Shown here: positions 44,188 to 52,627 of the stretch, one piece after another | Position numbering within the stretch: the stretch's first letter is position 1 | Layout: each line of letters opens with the position of its first letter | Origin: JAAXKN01 sp036261625 | GTDB taxonomy: Bacteria; Bacteroidota; Ignavibacteria; Ignavibacteriales; SURF-24 | Length of the DNA: 64,000 nucleotides | NCBI GenBank assembly: GCA_036261625.1 | Contig: DATAKL010000049.1 | Span: 1-64,000, forward strand | Direction: 5' to 3' | Program-made: the position numbers and the translations under genes | Notes under the pieces: model-generated | Told to the model about the DNA's origin: nothing | Databases searched by the model: none | The model's input: the letters and a program-made list of their open reading frames with translations, nothing else

Positions 44188-44703
44188 ATGAATAGATATT
44201 TTGTGTTATTATGTTCTTTTATTTTATCTGCTGTATTATTAACCGGATGTTCAAAAAAAAGCGAGCAGGAGCTTTTTAATGCCGGAGAAAAAAACGTGTC
44301 TGAAGGGAAGTATACTGAAGCTGTAGATGCCTACGAAACACTGGTCAAGGATTACCCCGAAAGCCCGAGGGCGCCAAAGGTTTTGTTTGAATTGGGGAAA
44401 CTTTATCAGGGGAAGGTTGTTAAAAATGTATCCGGGAAGGAATCATTTAATAAAGCTGTTGAATACTACGGCAGGATATTCAGGGATTACCCGAAAAGCG
44501 CCGAGGCTCCGAGCGCTCTTTTTATGGTTGGCTTCATTCAGGCAAACGACCTGCGCGACTTTAACGCCGCAACAGCATCTTTTAAGCAGTTTCTCTCCAG
44601 CTTCCCAAACAATGAAATGGCTTCTTCAGCCAGGGCAGAGCTGGACAATATGGGACTTAGTCCCGATGAGATATTAAAAAAAAATCTTGAGGTAAAAAAA
44701 TAG
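44188..44703 (+). CDS. TPR lipoprotein (BamD/YbgF-like)
   Basis: A 171-residue lipoprotein with lipobox LTGC (Cys21). The mature part has about three tetratricopeptide-like helical pairs with the phrases AGEKNVSEGKYTEAVDAYE, YYGRIFRDYPKSAEAP and FNAATASFKQFLSSFPNNEMA, similar to BamD and YbgF repeats. It could assist outer-membrane protein assembly or act as a generic scaffold. The stop overlaps the GTG start of the DUF58 gene by one base, so the two are cotranslated. Confidence 0.75.
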   Translation: MNRYFVLLCSFILSAVLLTGCSKKSEQELFNAGEKNVSEGKYTEAVDAYETLVKDYPESPRAPKVLFELGKLYQGKVVKNVSGKESFNKAVEYYGRIFRDYPKSAEAPSALFMVGFIQANDLRDFNAATASFKQFLSSFPNNEMASSARAELDNMGLSPDEILKKNLEVKK

Positions 44704-45611
44704 TGGCTGAGACTTACCAGGATTACAGAAAATTCCTTAATCCTTCTGTAGTTTCCAAACTGAATTCACTTGAACTTAAGGCCCGCCTCGTTGTAGAGGG
44801 TTTCATGGTGGGCCTGCACAGAAGCCCTTATCACGGCTTCAGCGTGGAGTTCAGCGAACACAGGCCTTATATGCAGGGTGACAGCCTTAGGAGTGTCGAC
44901 TGGAAGGCATACGCAAAAACTGAAAAGTACTACATCAAGCAGTTTGAAGAGGAAACCAACCTGGTAAGTCATGTTATACTGGACGTCAGCCGCTCAATGG
45001 ATTTTTCTTACGGCGGGAACATTAAAAAGCTGGAATACGGCTCTATTCTTGCTGCAAGCCTAATGTATCTGATGACGCGGCAGCAGGATGCAGCAGGCCT
45101 GGCGCTTTATTCCGATACAATAGAGACCTTTATGGCCCCCAAATCGAGCCGTATTTACTTAACCGAACTCTTAAAAGCCCTTGCACAGGCTAAACCTTCC
45201 AGCAAAACAAGAACCGCAAACTGCCTGAATTATGTGGCTGAAAAGGTTAAAAGAAGGGGGCTTGTGATAATCATATCCGACTTTTTTGACGATGTTAATT
45301 CCGTTTTAACAGCCCTCAAGCACTTCAGGTACAAGAAAAATGAAGTTGTCGTCTTCCAGGTCCTTGATCCGATGGAAATGACGTTTGCATTCGGGCGCGA
45401 TGCGGTTTTCCGGGATATGGAGACCCAGGAGGAGATGGTAACACAGCCATTTCAGATACAAAAGGCCTATAAGAAGGCTATGGCGGACTATATAGAAAAA
45501 ATAAAGGAAGAATGCCTCAATTCGGGCATAGAATATAACCTTCTCGACACCTCAGTGCCTTTCGACAAGGCGCTTTTCAGCTATTTTAAGAAAAGAGCCA
45601 GGCTCATTTAA
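44703..45611 (+). CDS. DUF58 domain protein (VWA-like)
   Basis: A 302-residue protein. The DUF58 signature is HRSPYHGFSVEFSEHRPYMQGDSLRSVDWKAYAK-like around residues 36-70. The following von Willebrand A-like fold has a metal-site DVSRSMDF near residue 96 and an IISDFFDD strand near residue 195. DUF58 proteins usually act with MoxR-type AAA ATPases as chaperone or assembly factors, but no MoxR gene is in the window. The start is a GTG overlapping the stop of the TPR lipoprotein (TAGTG). Its function is unknown. Confidence 0.85.
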   Translation: MAETYQDYRKFLNPSVVSKLNSLELKARLVVEGFMVGLHRSPYHGFSVEFSEHRPYMQGDSLRSVDWKAYAKTEKYYIKQFEEETNLVSHVILDVSRSMDFSYGGNIKKLEYGSILAASLMYLMTRQQDAAGLALYSDTIETFMAPKSSRIYLTELLKALAQAKPSSKTRTANCLNYVAEKVKRRGLVIIISDFFDDVNSVLTALKHFRYKKNEVVVFQVLDPMEMTFAFGRDAVFRDMETQEEMVTQPFQIQKAYKKAMADYIEKIKEECLNSGIEYNLLDTSVPFDKALFSYFKKRARLI

Positions 45612-45656
45612 TTATCCTGCCTTTATTGCTGTCAATTTTACTTCCCGGAATTTAAG

Positions 45657-46715
45657 CTAATTTCCTGTAACATAGGGATAATCCACTGCAGTAAATTTGT
45701 CAAACGCATACTTTTTCAGCTGGGGATCATAAAGCATTCGGCTGTAGAAAAGCGTGTTTGCGCCGAAGAGCATAGATTTTGCATCATATCCCAGCAGTCT
45801 GAGGTAAGCCGCGGCCGAAGCGCTGAACTGCCCGTTATAGCAGTAGATACCTATCTTTTTATCCGTTGGGAGAGTCTGCAGAAAATTGCTCGCTTTAAGC
45901 GAGGAGTAGGGGGCATAGGATACTGCACCTTTAGGATGCCCCAAGCCGCTGTAAGGGTTATATCTCCCTACGGCGCTAAAAAGAGCATCCGAACCGTAAC
46001 AGACCACATAATAATACTTATTGCCAAAAAGGCTTTCAGATGTAATTGAAGGACCATTTTCTCCAGTTGAATCAGGGTTTTCGCTGAAGCCTTCTGCCAG
46101 CAGGTCGGTTATCCTTTCTTCAATCATATCCTTTATGTTCAGAGACTTTGTTCTGAATTCAAGCCCGGGCAGCGGGGTTCTGGAATTTCTTTTGCCGGCT
46201 TCATTTGTGTAATTGTTCATCTCAGAAGAATTCATGGTATGGCTGATCCATATCTCCGCAAAAGCTGTATTCCAGGCTGCCATACCAAAATTAAGAGAAT
46301 ATACATTGTCAAATCCTGCTAACCTCAAAAGCGTCGCACAATAAGAGGATGCCTGCCCGGCCTGGCTAACAAGCACAACCTTAGAGTATTGTTTTGTGCC
46401 GTTCTGCCTGAAGTAGCTGAGAAGATCCCCGGCATTCAGGTTTACGGCTCCTTTTATGTGCCCTGCCTGAAACTGAGAGCGGCTTCTTATATCCAGAATA
46501 AGATAACTCTCATTGCTGTAAACTTCAGAAGCCTCAACAAGCGGAGGAGCATCCATGGAGTTAATGTAATCGCCATGGGATTCAAAATAAGTCAGCATCC
46601 CGGCTGTTTTATCAATTGAGCCGTGGAACTCAGGAATCAGGTTGTTCTCCAGGCACCCCTGCATAAACAGAAAAACAGACGGCAGTAAAAACCATTTAAG
46701 TGCTTTTATAATCAT
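45657..46715 (-). CDS. Lipoprotein with two rhodanese domains, one lacking the catalytic cysteine
   Basis: A 352-residue lipoprotein with lipobox-like MQGC (Cys21). Two rhodanese-type domains are visible. The first (about residues 55-165) has LILDIRSRSQFQAGHIKGAVNL, but its active loop reads VSQAGQASS with Ser where Cys is expected. The second (about residues 230-330) has the loop IYCYNGQFSASAAAYLRLLGYD with Cys at the catalytic position. Tandem sulfurtransferases of this inactive-active layout are known, but as cytosolic or periplasmic proteins; a lipid anchor is less usual. It lies 21 bases downstream of the DUF4249-like gene in a three-gene operon. Transfer of sulfane sulfur from an imported compound is an inference. 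Confidence 0.78.
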   Translation of the reverse strand: MIIKALKWFLLPSVFLFMQGCLENNLIPEFHGSIDKTAGMLTYFESHGDYINSMDAPPLVEASEVYSNESYLILDIRSRSQFQAGHIKGAVNLNAGDLLSYFRQNGTKQYSKVVLVSQAGQASSYCATLLRLAGFDNVYSLNFGMAAWNTAFAEIWISHTMNSSEMNNYTNEAGKRNSRTPLPGLEFRTKSLNIKDMIEERITDLLAEGFSENPDSTGENGPSITSESLFGNKYYYVVCYGSDALFSAVGRYNPYSGLGHPKGAVSYAPYSSLKASNFLQTLPTDKKIGIYCYNGQFSASAAAYLRLLGYDAKSMLFGANTLFYSRMLYDPQLKKYAFDKFTAVDYPYVTGN

Positions 46716-46736
46716 CGTTTATGCCTTCCAGGTAAA

Positions 46737-47549
46737 TTACTTTGCTTTAATAAATTTTCCCGCGGCGCTTCCCATAAAAAGGCCTATAACATCATTTCCG
46801 TAAACATTCCAGATAATCTGGCTTCCACCCTGTGTAAATGAATTATGGACCTGAAGGTTATTGCCCCTGGTTCTGAAATAATCGTAAAACCCCTTGTCAA
46901 AGGAAAATACCTTCAGGTATGATCCTGAAGCCCTTAGGTCGGTTCTGTATTCCTCAGGGAAATCAGCCGTCCTGATAGTTGTGGAAGAGGGAAGGTTTTC
47001 AGGAGATACATAGACTTCAAAAAAGTCTGCCGCTAGCCCTTCATAAGAATACTGCGACGCTCCCAGGATGAACCAGGCGGCTCCATAGGATTCGCCTTCT
47101 TTTGGTGCTATCTGAGCCTCAATATAGGTGTTGTTGACCAGTGTGGCCTTTAAGACCTGTGGAGATTCGGGTACCCTGGTCCTTGCATATATCGTCTTTT
47201 CGCCGTATTTGGCAAAAAGCTCATAAGTGCTTCCGGAATGAATGCTTAGTAATTCCCGGGGTTTATACAAGCCGTCTTTAATGTAAATAAGGGGTATTAC
47301 CTGTACACCGTCAATTTTCAGGTATGCCATAACATCTTTCAGCTCCGCCTTCTTAATATCAAAAGGTTCATTTAAGGGAAGCGTCCTTGTAAATGTCACT
47401 CCGGCGAAAAGAGAATCCTTTTTCAAGGATGCGAATACGACAGTCTTTTGCTTATAGATGCTGTCGGGCTCAAGTGTCTGCGTCTTTTCGCATCCCACGA
47501 AAAATATAAAAGCGGCAAATGATAAAAATAAAAACGTTTTCATTTTCAT
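46737..47549 (-). CDS. DUF4249-like lipoprotein
   Basis: A 270-residue lipoprotein with lipobox FVGC (Cys20). The mature part is beta-rich with the phrases VVFASLKKDSLFAGVTFTRTLPL and GSTYELFAKYGEKTIYARTRVPESP, as in DUF4249 proteins, which are commonly encoded beside TonB-dependent receptors in Bacteroidota. It is probably an outer-membrane partner or plug of the receptor encoded three bases upstream. The assignment to DUF4249 rests on recalled pattern and position and needs a profile search. Confidence 0.65.
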   Translation of the reverse strand: MKMKTFLFLSFAAFIFFVGCEKTQTLEPDSIYKQKTVVFASLKKDSLFAGVTFTRTLPLNEPFDIKKAELKDVMAYLKIDGVQVIPLIYIKDGLYKPRELLSIHSGSTYELFAKYGEKTIYARTRVPESPQVLKATLVNNTYIEAQIAPKEGESYGAAWFILGASQYSYEGLAADFFEVYVSPENLPSSTTIRTADFPEEYRTDLRASGSYLKVFSFDKGFYDYFRTRGNNLQVHNSFTQGGSQIIWNVYGNDVIGLFMGSAAGKFIKAK

Positions 47550-47552
47550 AAA

Positions 47553-49898
47553 TTAAAATTTTAGTGTAACTCCAACACTCGGCATGAAAGGGAATATTGT
47601 TATTGAATGAAACTTTGGCACTGAAACCGTTCCCTCCGGGACCGGTTTGTTGACCTCCGAAGCGTAATATGCAAACGGGTTTTTCCTGTTATATACATTA
47701 TAAATATTCAGGTAAGTCTCCAGTTCGGAATTATTCAGGAAAAATGTATATGTCAGATTCAGGTCAAGCTTGTGATAGTCTGGCAGTTTATATGCGTTTC
47801 TTTCCGTATAATCGAACTGAACTCTTTTATCCGGGTCGAGATCAATTGAACCGATCTGATACTGGCTCACAGGAAGTGTATATCCCTGTCCGGTAGCAAA
47901 CATCCAGGTAAGTCCCAGGTTCAGATTTTCAGAGAGCTTATAGGCTGCAATAAGTGATATGTCGTGTCTTCTGTCGAATCTGGGGTAAAATATCTGTCCT
48001 GCATTGAGCTCATCAAATTTCCTTCTTGTGTACGACAGTGTATAACCGATCCATCCCGAGAGGCTGCCCGAGGTTTTATTGAGGAAGAATTCCACTCCAT
48101 AAGCCTCCCCCTGGCCCTGTGTAAACAGGTCGACGACCGGGCTCTGGGGATTATAACGTGCATTATCCTTAAACTCGTAAAGATTTTTCATGTCCTTATA
48201 GTAGCTCTCAACTGAAAAAAGATATTCCTTCTGTGCGAAATATGAGTCGAAGCCAAAGACAAACTGCTTTGACTGTGAGGGTGCAATCTTTTCCGTTGAA
48301 GGGTACCACATGTCCGTAGGCAGGGAGATGTCGTTTCTTACAATAAGGTGCAGGAACTGGTTTGTAATTGAGAAAGCTCCCTTTAAGGAGGTTTCCTCAG
48401 TAAGGGTATAAACTGCTGAAAAGCGCGGTTCGAATTTTATTTTTTTCTGCCCGTTAAAGTAGTAGAGCCTGATGCCCGGGCTGAGTTTAAGTCTGGCCTC
48501 AATCTGCCAGTCGCTCTCAAGATAGGCTGCAGCCTCGTAGTTCAGAATATCCTTTTCATTGCCGAAGCTTCTTTCAATAAGTTCGCTGTAGACATCGCTA
48601 TAGATCAGTTTATAGTCATGCAAAGAAAGATCAATTCCAAGCTTTGCCAGATTATCTTCAGAGGCGAAAAATTCCACGTCTTTTTTTAAGACCACATCGG
48701 TCAGTTCACTCGTTGAGTAGTAATCCGAAGTAGTGACCCTGCTTGTAGTGTCATCGAGTATGGACTTAAATTTATAATTGACATAGCTAAGAGTTGTATT
48801 TGAAAACCTTGAATTTGAAAGCAGCTGCGACCAGTTCAGGCTGGCCAGGGCATTCTGCCACTGTATATCGTAGTTGACCTGGTTGCCGGGGGAGGAGTAG
48901 AGCTTATCACGGCTAAGCATTGCGCTAAGAGAGACCACGTCGCTTTTTGTCACATTAAAGGAGAATTTGGAATTCATGTCGTAGAAATTATATCTGGGGG
49001 CCAGGCCGTTTTTGTCCGTAGCGTTCTGGAAAAGGTCGTAGTACATTTTCCTTCCGGATAAAATATATGTGGAGTTTTCATTCAGCGGACCTTCAAGCGT
49101 CAGGCGCGAGTTGATGAGACCCAGGCCAAGAACCCCTTTATGTTTTTCTTTTGATCCGCTTCTAAGTTTGATATCCAGAACGCTGGAAAGTCTTCCTCCA
49201 TATTCAGCCGGGAAAGCCCCCTTTATCAGCTTAACATTCTGCAGGGCATCGGAATTAAAAGTGCTGGCGAAATTCCCCAGGTGTGAGGGGTTATATACAG
49301 CAACACCGTCAAGAAGCGTTAAGGTCTCATCAGGGCTTCCGCCCCTGACATAAAGTCCGGTTGAGAGTTCATTATTCTGCGTCAGGCCGGGCAGCATCTG
49401 AAGAGACCTGAAAAGGTCGACTTCGCCGGACAATGAGGGAAGCCGGCTTAAGAGTTCAGGTGACACGTCCACAGAGCTTACATCCTGTGCTGCGCCTTTT
49501 TTCCCTTCTACAACAACTTCCTGGAGTCTTATATCCTGTGCTTCAAGTTCAATGTCAAGCCGTATGGAAGAAGATCTGCCTGAAACAGGAAGGTCCTTAA
49601 TTACGGCTTTATAACCCAGGCGGCGGGCAATGAGAATAAACCTGCCTGCTTTGACTGCCGGAATGGCATAATATCCGTACTGGTTTGAAGTTGCGCCTCT
49701 TAAAGGGGGAAGAGAAAAGCTCAGGCTGTCCGGGTAAATAAGAATACTCGAGCCCGGAAGAAATTCACCGGTAGATTTGTCTTTAATAAAGCCCGAGATA
49801 GTGCTTGCGGGGTTCTCCTGAGCATACAGTTTTCCGAAACAGAATAAAGCGCTGAAAAGAAGGAATACAATAAGTGATCCTTTACTGTTCCTGGTCAT
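47553..49898 (-). CDS. TonB-dependent receptor with carboxypeptidase-like N-domain
   Basis: A 781-residue outer-membrane receptor. After the signal peptide (ending YAQ) there is a carboxypeptidase-regulatory-like domain (STISGFIKDKSTGEFLPGSSIL) at about residues 32-110. The plug contains GLYVRGGSPDETLTLLDGVAVYNPSHLGNF and AEYGGRLSSVLDIKLRSG, both characteristic of this receptor class, and the barrel ends SVGVTLKF. The substrate is unknown. It is first in an operon with a DUF4249-like lipoprotein (3-base gap) and a double-rhodanese lipoprotein (21-base gap). Confidence 0.9.
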   Translation of the reverse strand: MTRNSKGSLIVFLLFSALFCFGKLYAQENPASTISGFIKDKSTGEFLPGSSILIYPDSLSFSLPPLRGATSNQYGYYAIPAVKAGRFILIARRLGYKAVIKDLPVSGRSSSIRLDIELEAQDIRLQEVVVEGKKGAAQDVSSVDVSPELLSRLPSLSGEVDLFRSLQMLPGLTQNNELSTGLYVRGGSPDETLTLLDGVAVYNPSHLGNFASTFNSDALQNVKLIKGAFPAEYGGRLSSVLDIKLRSGSKEKHKGVLGLGLINSRLTLEGPLNENSTYILSGRKMYYDLFQNATDKNGLAPRYNFYDMNSKFSFNVTKSDVVSLSAMLSRDKLYSSPGNQVNYDIQWQNALASLNWSQLLSNSRFSNTTLSYVNYKFKSILDDTTSRVTTSDYYSTSELTDVVLKKDVEFFASEDNLAKLGIDLSLHDYKLIYSDVYSELIERSFGNEKDILNYEAAAYLESDWQIEARLKLSPGIRLYYFNGQKKIKFEPRFSAVYTLTEETSLKGAFSITNQFLHLIVRNDISLPTDMWYPSTEKIAPSQSKQFVFGFDSYFAQKEYLFSVESYYKDMKNLYEFKDNARYNPQSPVVDLFTQGQGEAYGVEFFLNKTSGSLSGWIGYTLSYTRRKFDELNAGQIFYPRFDRRHDISLIAAYKLSENLNLGLTWMFATGQGYTLPVSQYQIGSIDLDPDKRVQFDYTERNAYKLPDYHKLDLNLTYTFFLNNSELETYLNIYNVYNRKNPFAYYASEVNKPVPEGTVSVPKFHSITIFPFMPSVGVTLKF

Positions 49899-50088
49899 CT
49901 TTTTATGAGTTCCTCAAGTTTACGTAAAAAAAGAAAATCTATTTCGGGAAAACTTATACTTCGGAAAAGAACAATATTATCAAAACTGCACAGAAGAACA
50001 CGTCTGGAAATTAGTAAAAAGAAATGAAAATGCAAATGAATTATAAAATAATGGATCTCTTCCCGGGAACTTATAAAATCCGGCTAAA

Positions 50089-50118
50089 AAAAACGGCAGA
50101 ATTTCTTCTGCCGTTTTG
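50089..50118. terminator. Terminator of the phosphohexomutase gene
   Basis: Perfect twelve-base arms AAAACGGCAGAA (50090-50101) and TTCTGCCGTTTT (50106-50117) with a four-base loop and an A-run on the left, which is a U-run for the minus-strand transcript. Confidence 0.88.
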
Positions 50119-50148
50119 AAAAAGATTCAGCTTAAAATAAAATTACCA

Positions 50149-51501
50149 TTAGAAAAAGCTTTTTATTTCGCCAAAATAATTATCGATGTATTTTTCAGCT
50201 TCTGCCTGACTTTTTGCCTCGGTGATGCATCTAATTATCGGTTCAGTGTTTGACTTTCTGAAATGCACCCAGTGGTCCGGGAAATCTATTCTCAGGCCGT
50301 CTTCGGTGTTAATTTTTTCTGAGGAATATTTCTGTGTAAGAATTTTAATAATGTCGTCGGGATTTTTACTTCCCAATTCAATTTTTCTTTTAGCAATAAA
50401 ATACTCCGGCAGGGCTTTTTTAAGTTCGCTCAACCTGCCCTTAAACTCCAGCAGGTGCTGAAGTGTAATTGCAACACCAACGAGAGCATCCCGTCCGTAA
50501 TGAAGTGCTGGATAGATAACGCCGCCCGATCCTTCGCCGCCAATTACGGCATTTACTTCCTTCATCTTTTTTACAACGTTAGCTTCTCCTACAGGAGAGC
50601 GGAAGACACTGCATCCAGCCTCACGGGCCACATCGTCCACGGCTCTTGTTGTAGAAAGGTTAACCGCAACGTTCCCTTTTTCTTTGGAAAGAACAAACTT
50701 TACGGCCTGCGTTATCGTGTTTTCCTCGCCAAAGGGTTCACCCTTATCGGTAATAAGAACCAGGCGGTCTACATCAGGATCAACCACAACGCCCAGGTCG
50801 GCCCCTGAATCCTTTACAGCCTTCATCGTTTCTGTCAGGTTTTCAGGCAGCGGTTCAGGCAGGCGGGGGAATATGCCCGTCTTCTGGCAGTTTAATTCAA
50901 CTACTTCACATCCCAGCTCCCTCAAAAGCTGTGGTATAACGTAAACCCCGGCGCCGTTTACACAGTCGGCCAAAACCTTAAACTTTCTTTTTCTTATTGC
51001 TTCAGCGTCTATGTGCTTTAGACTTAAGACATCATTAACGTGTCTTTTAAGTCCTTCTTCGTAGTATGTAATTTTTCCCACCTTATCCCACGCAGGGTAC
51101 TGATTCTTTCCGCTCAGGAGGATTTTCTGAAGTTCAAGGTTTTCCTCAGGAGTCATGAACTGACCTGTGGAGTTCAGAAGTTTAAGAGCGTTCCATTCAT
51201 TTGGATTGTGGCTTGCAGAAATTGCAATTCCGCCTGAGGCCTTTAAGGTCTTTACTGTATACTGCACGGTAGGTGTGGGCACAATACCGATATCAATTAC
51301 CTCAAAGCCCTTGGCGGCTAAAGTACCGTTGACGATACTTCTTACCATATCGCCCGTTACTCTGGCATCGCGTCCGACGACAATTTTTCCTTTCCCGCAG
51401 AAATCCGCATATGCTGAGGTGTACTTTACAAGGACTTCAGGATCTAGTCCGTCTCCCACAATACCTCTTATTCCGGAAATACTTACCATCAGGGTAGGCA
51501 T
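50149..51501 (-). CDS. glmM: Phosphohexomutase, likely phosphoglucosamine mutase
   Basis: Interconverts hexose 6- and 1-phosphates; as GlmM it would supply glucosamine-1-phosphate for UDP-GlcNAc. The 450-residue protein has the four canonical sites in order: the phosphoserine loop ISASHNP (Ser97), the metal loop VDPDVDRL near residue 241, the sugar loop GGEGSGGVIYP near residue 324, and the phosphate loop RKSNTEPIIR near residue 424. Phosphomannomutase activity is equally possible; the GlmM name is moderately supported. The ATG at 51501 follows a perfect GGAGGAACG ribosome binding site, so upstream in-frame starts are unlikely. Confidence 0.85.
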   Translation of the reverse strand: MPTLMVSISGIRGIVGDGLDPEVLVKYTSAYADFCGKGKIVVGRDARVTGDMVRSIVNGTLAAKGFEVIDIGIVPTPTVQYTVKTLKASGGIAISASHNPNEWNALKLLNSTGQFMTPEENLELQKILLSGKNQYPAWDKVGKITYYEEGLKRHVNDVLSLKHIDAEAIRKRKFKVLADCVNGAGVYVIPQLLRELGCEVVELNCQKTGIFPRLPEPLPENLTETMKAVKDSGADLGVVVDPDVDRLVLITDKGEPFGEENTITQAVKFVLSKEKGNVAVNLSTTRAVDDVAREAGCSVFRSPVGEANVVKKMKEVNAVIGGEGSGGVIYPALHYGRDALVGVAITLQHLLEFKGRLSELKKALPEYFIAKRKIELGSKNPDDIIKILTQKYSSEKINTEDGLRIDFPDHWVHFRKSNTEPIIRCITEAKSQAEAEKYIDNYFGEIKSFF

Positions 51502-51672
51502 CGTTCCTCCTTTATTCAAATCTGGTTAGTTAAATATGCTGTTTAGAAAATTCACATACTCACAGAAGAATATTCATAAAGATACCAAAATTTAAAATTT
51601 TTATCTAATTACAAATTATTTTTATCTTTGTTTAAGAAGTCCGCCTAAAATATTTAACAGCCTGACAAGACG

Positions 51673-52533
51673 ATGTGGATTTTCCTAATTACGGTCATAC
51701 CCTTTCTTGATGCATTTGGCAATCTTTTCAACAAAAGAAGTTCCATGCAGGGCGTCAGGCCTGTGCTCATCTCCTGGTCCAATAACGTTGTGGTAGTGCT
51801 CCTTGTACTGGTACTGTCTTTTTTTATCAGCTTTAAGCTGACAGCAGCTTATTTTCTTGCCCTGAGTGTAACAGGGACTATTAATATTTTTGCCACTATT
51901 CTATACATGCATGCAGTCTCAAAAGGGGATATTTCGGAACTTATTCCGATGCTCAGTTTTACACCGCTGTTTATGCTTGTAACTTCCCCGGTAATTGTAG
52001 GGGAAATTCCAAGGCCTGGCGGAATTGCAGGAATATTTCTGGTTGTAACGGGCTCATACATGTTGAACATTAATCTTAAGAAAAGGAATTTCGCGGACCC
52101 GATTAAAGCCTTATTCCGCAGTGCCGGCACCAGAATTATGCTGTTTGTTTCTTTTCTTTACAGCATAACTTCAAATTTCGACAAGGTGGCAGTAAATGCC
52201 TCGTCTCCCATACAGCACCTGCTTTTTCTGAATCTTTACGTTTTCCTGGGGGTCTCGGCAATAGTCCTTCTGACTAAAAACTTCAAAAAAGAAGAACTGA
52301 TTCTGGGCAGATATAATCTCATTATGCTCAGTATAATTAACTTAATTGGAAGCCTCTTATTTCTTCTTGCTATAACTTACACTTACGTAGCATATGTAAT
52401 TGCCTTAAAGAGGACTTCGGGCATGCTGAGCGTTCTCCTGGGGCACTTTGTGCTTGGCGAGGCCAAACTGAGGGAAAGGTTGCTGGGGTCTTTTATCATG
52501 TTTGCAGGCGTATTACTCATACTTCTTAGCTGA
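51673..52533 (+). CDS. EamA/DMT-family transporter
   Basis: A 286-residue protein with about ten hydrophobic helices in two internally similar halves, as in drug/metabolite exporters. The second-half motif VAYVIALKRTSGMLSVLLGHFVLGEAKLRERLLGS, near the C-terminus, is typical of EamA domains. The substrate is unknown. It is divergent from the phosphohexomutase. Confidence 0.85.
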   Translation: MWIFLITVIPFLDAFGNLFNKRSSMQGVRPVLISWSNNVVVVLLVLVLSFFISFKLTAAYFLALSVTGTINIFATILYMHAVSKGDISELIPMLSFTPLFMLVTSPVIVGEIPRPGGIAGIFLVVTGSYMLNINLKKRNFADPIKALFRSAGTRIMLFVSFLYSITSNFDKVAVNASSPIQHLLFLNLYVFLGVSAIVLLTKNFKKEELILGRYNLIMLSIINLIGSLLFLLAITYTYVAYVIALKRTSGMLSVLLGHFVLGEAKLRERLLGSFIMFAGVLLILLS

Positions 52534-52627
52534 AAAGACCCGGATTTATTTTCCTATTGTCTGATTTGTCCTCTTTTTAGATTAGCTTGTTTTAATTATA
52601 TTAAAGAATAACTAAGAAAGGCTGTTT

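Noticed and set aside
47553..49898. Classical siderophore receptor
   Set aside because: Nothing in the operon points to iron; the partners are a DUF4249-like and a rhodanese lipoprotein.
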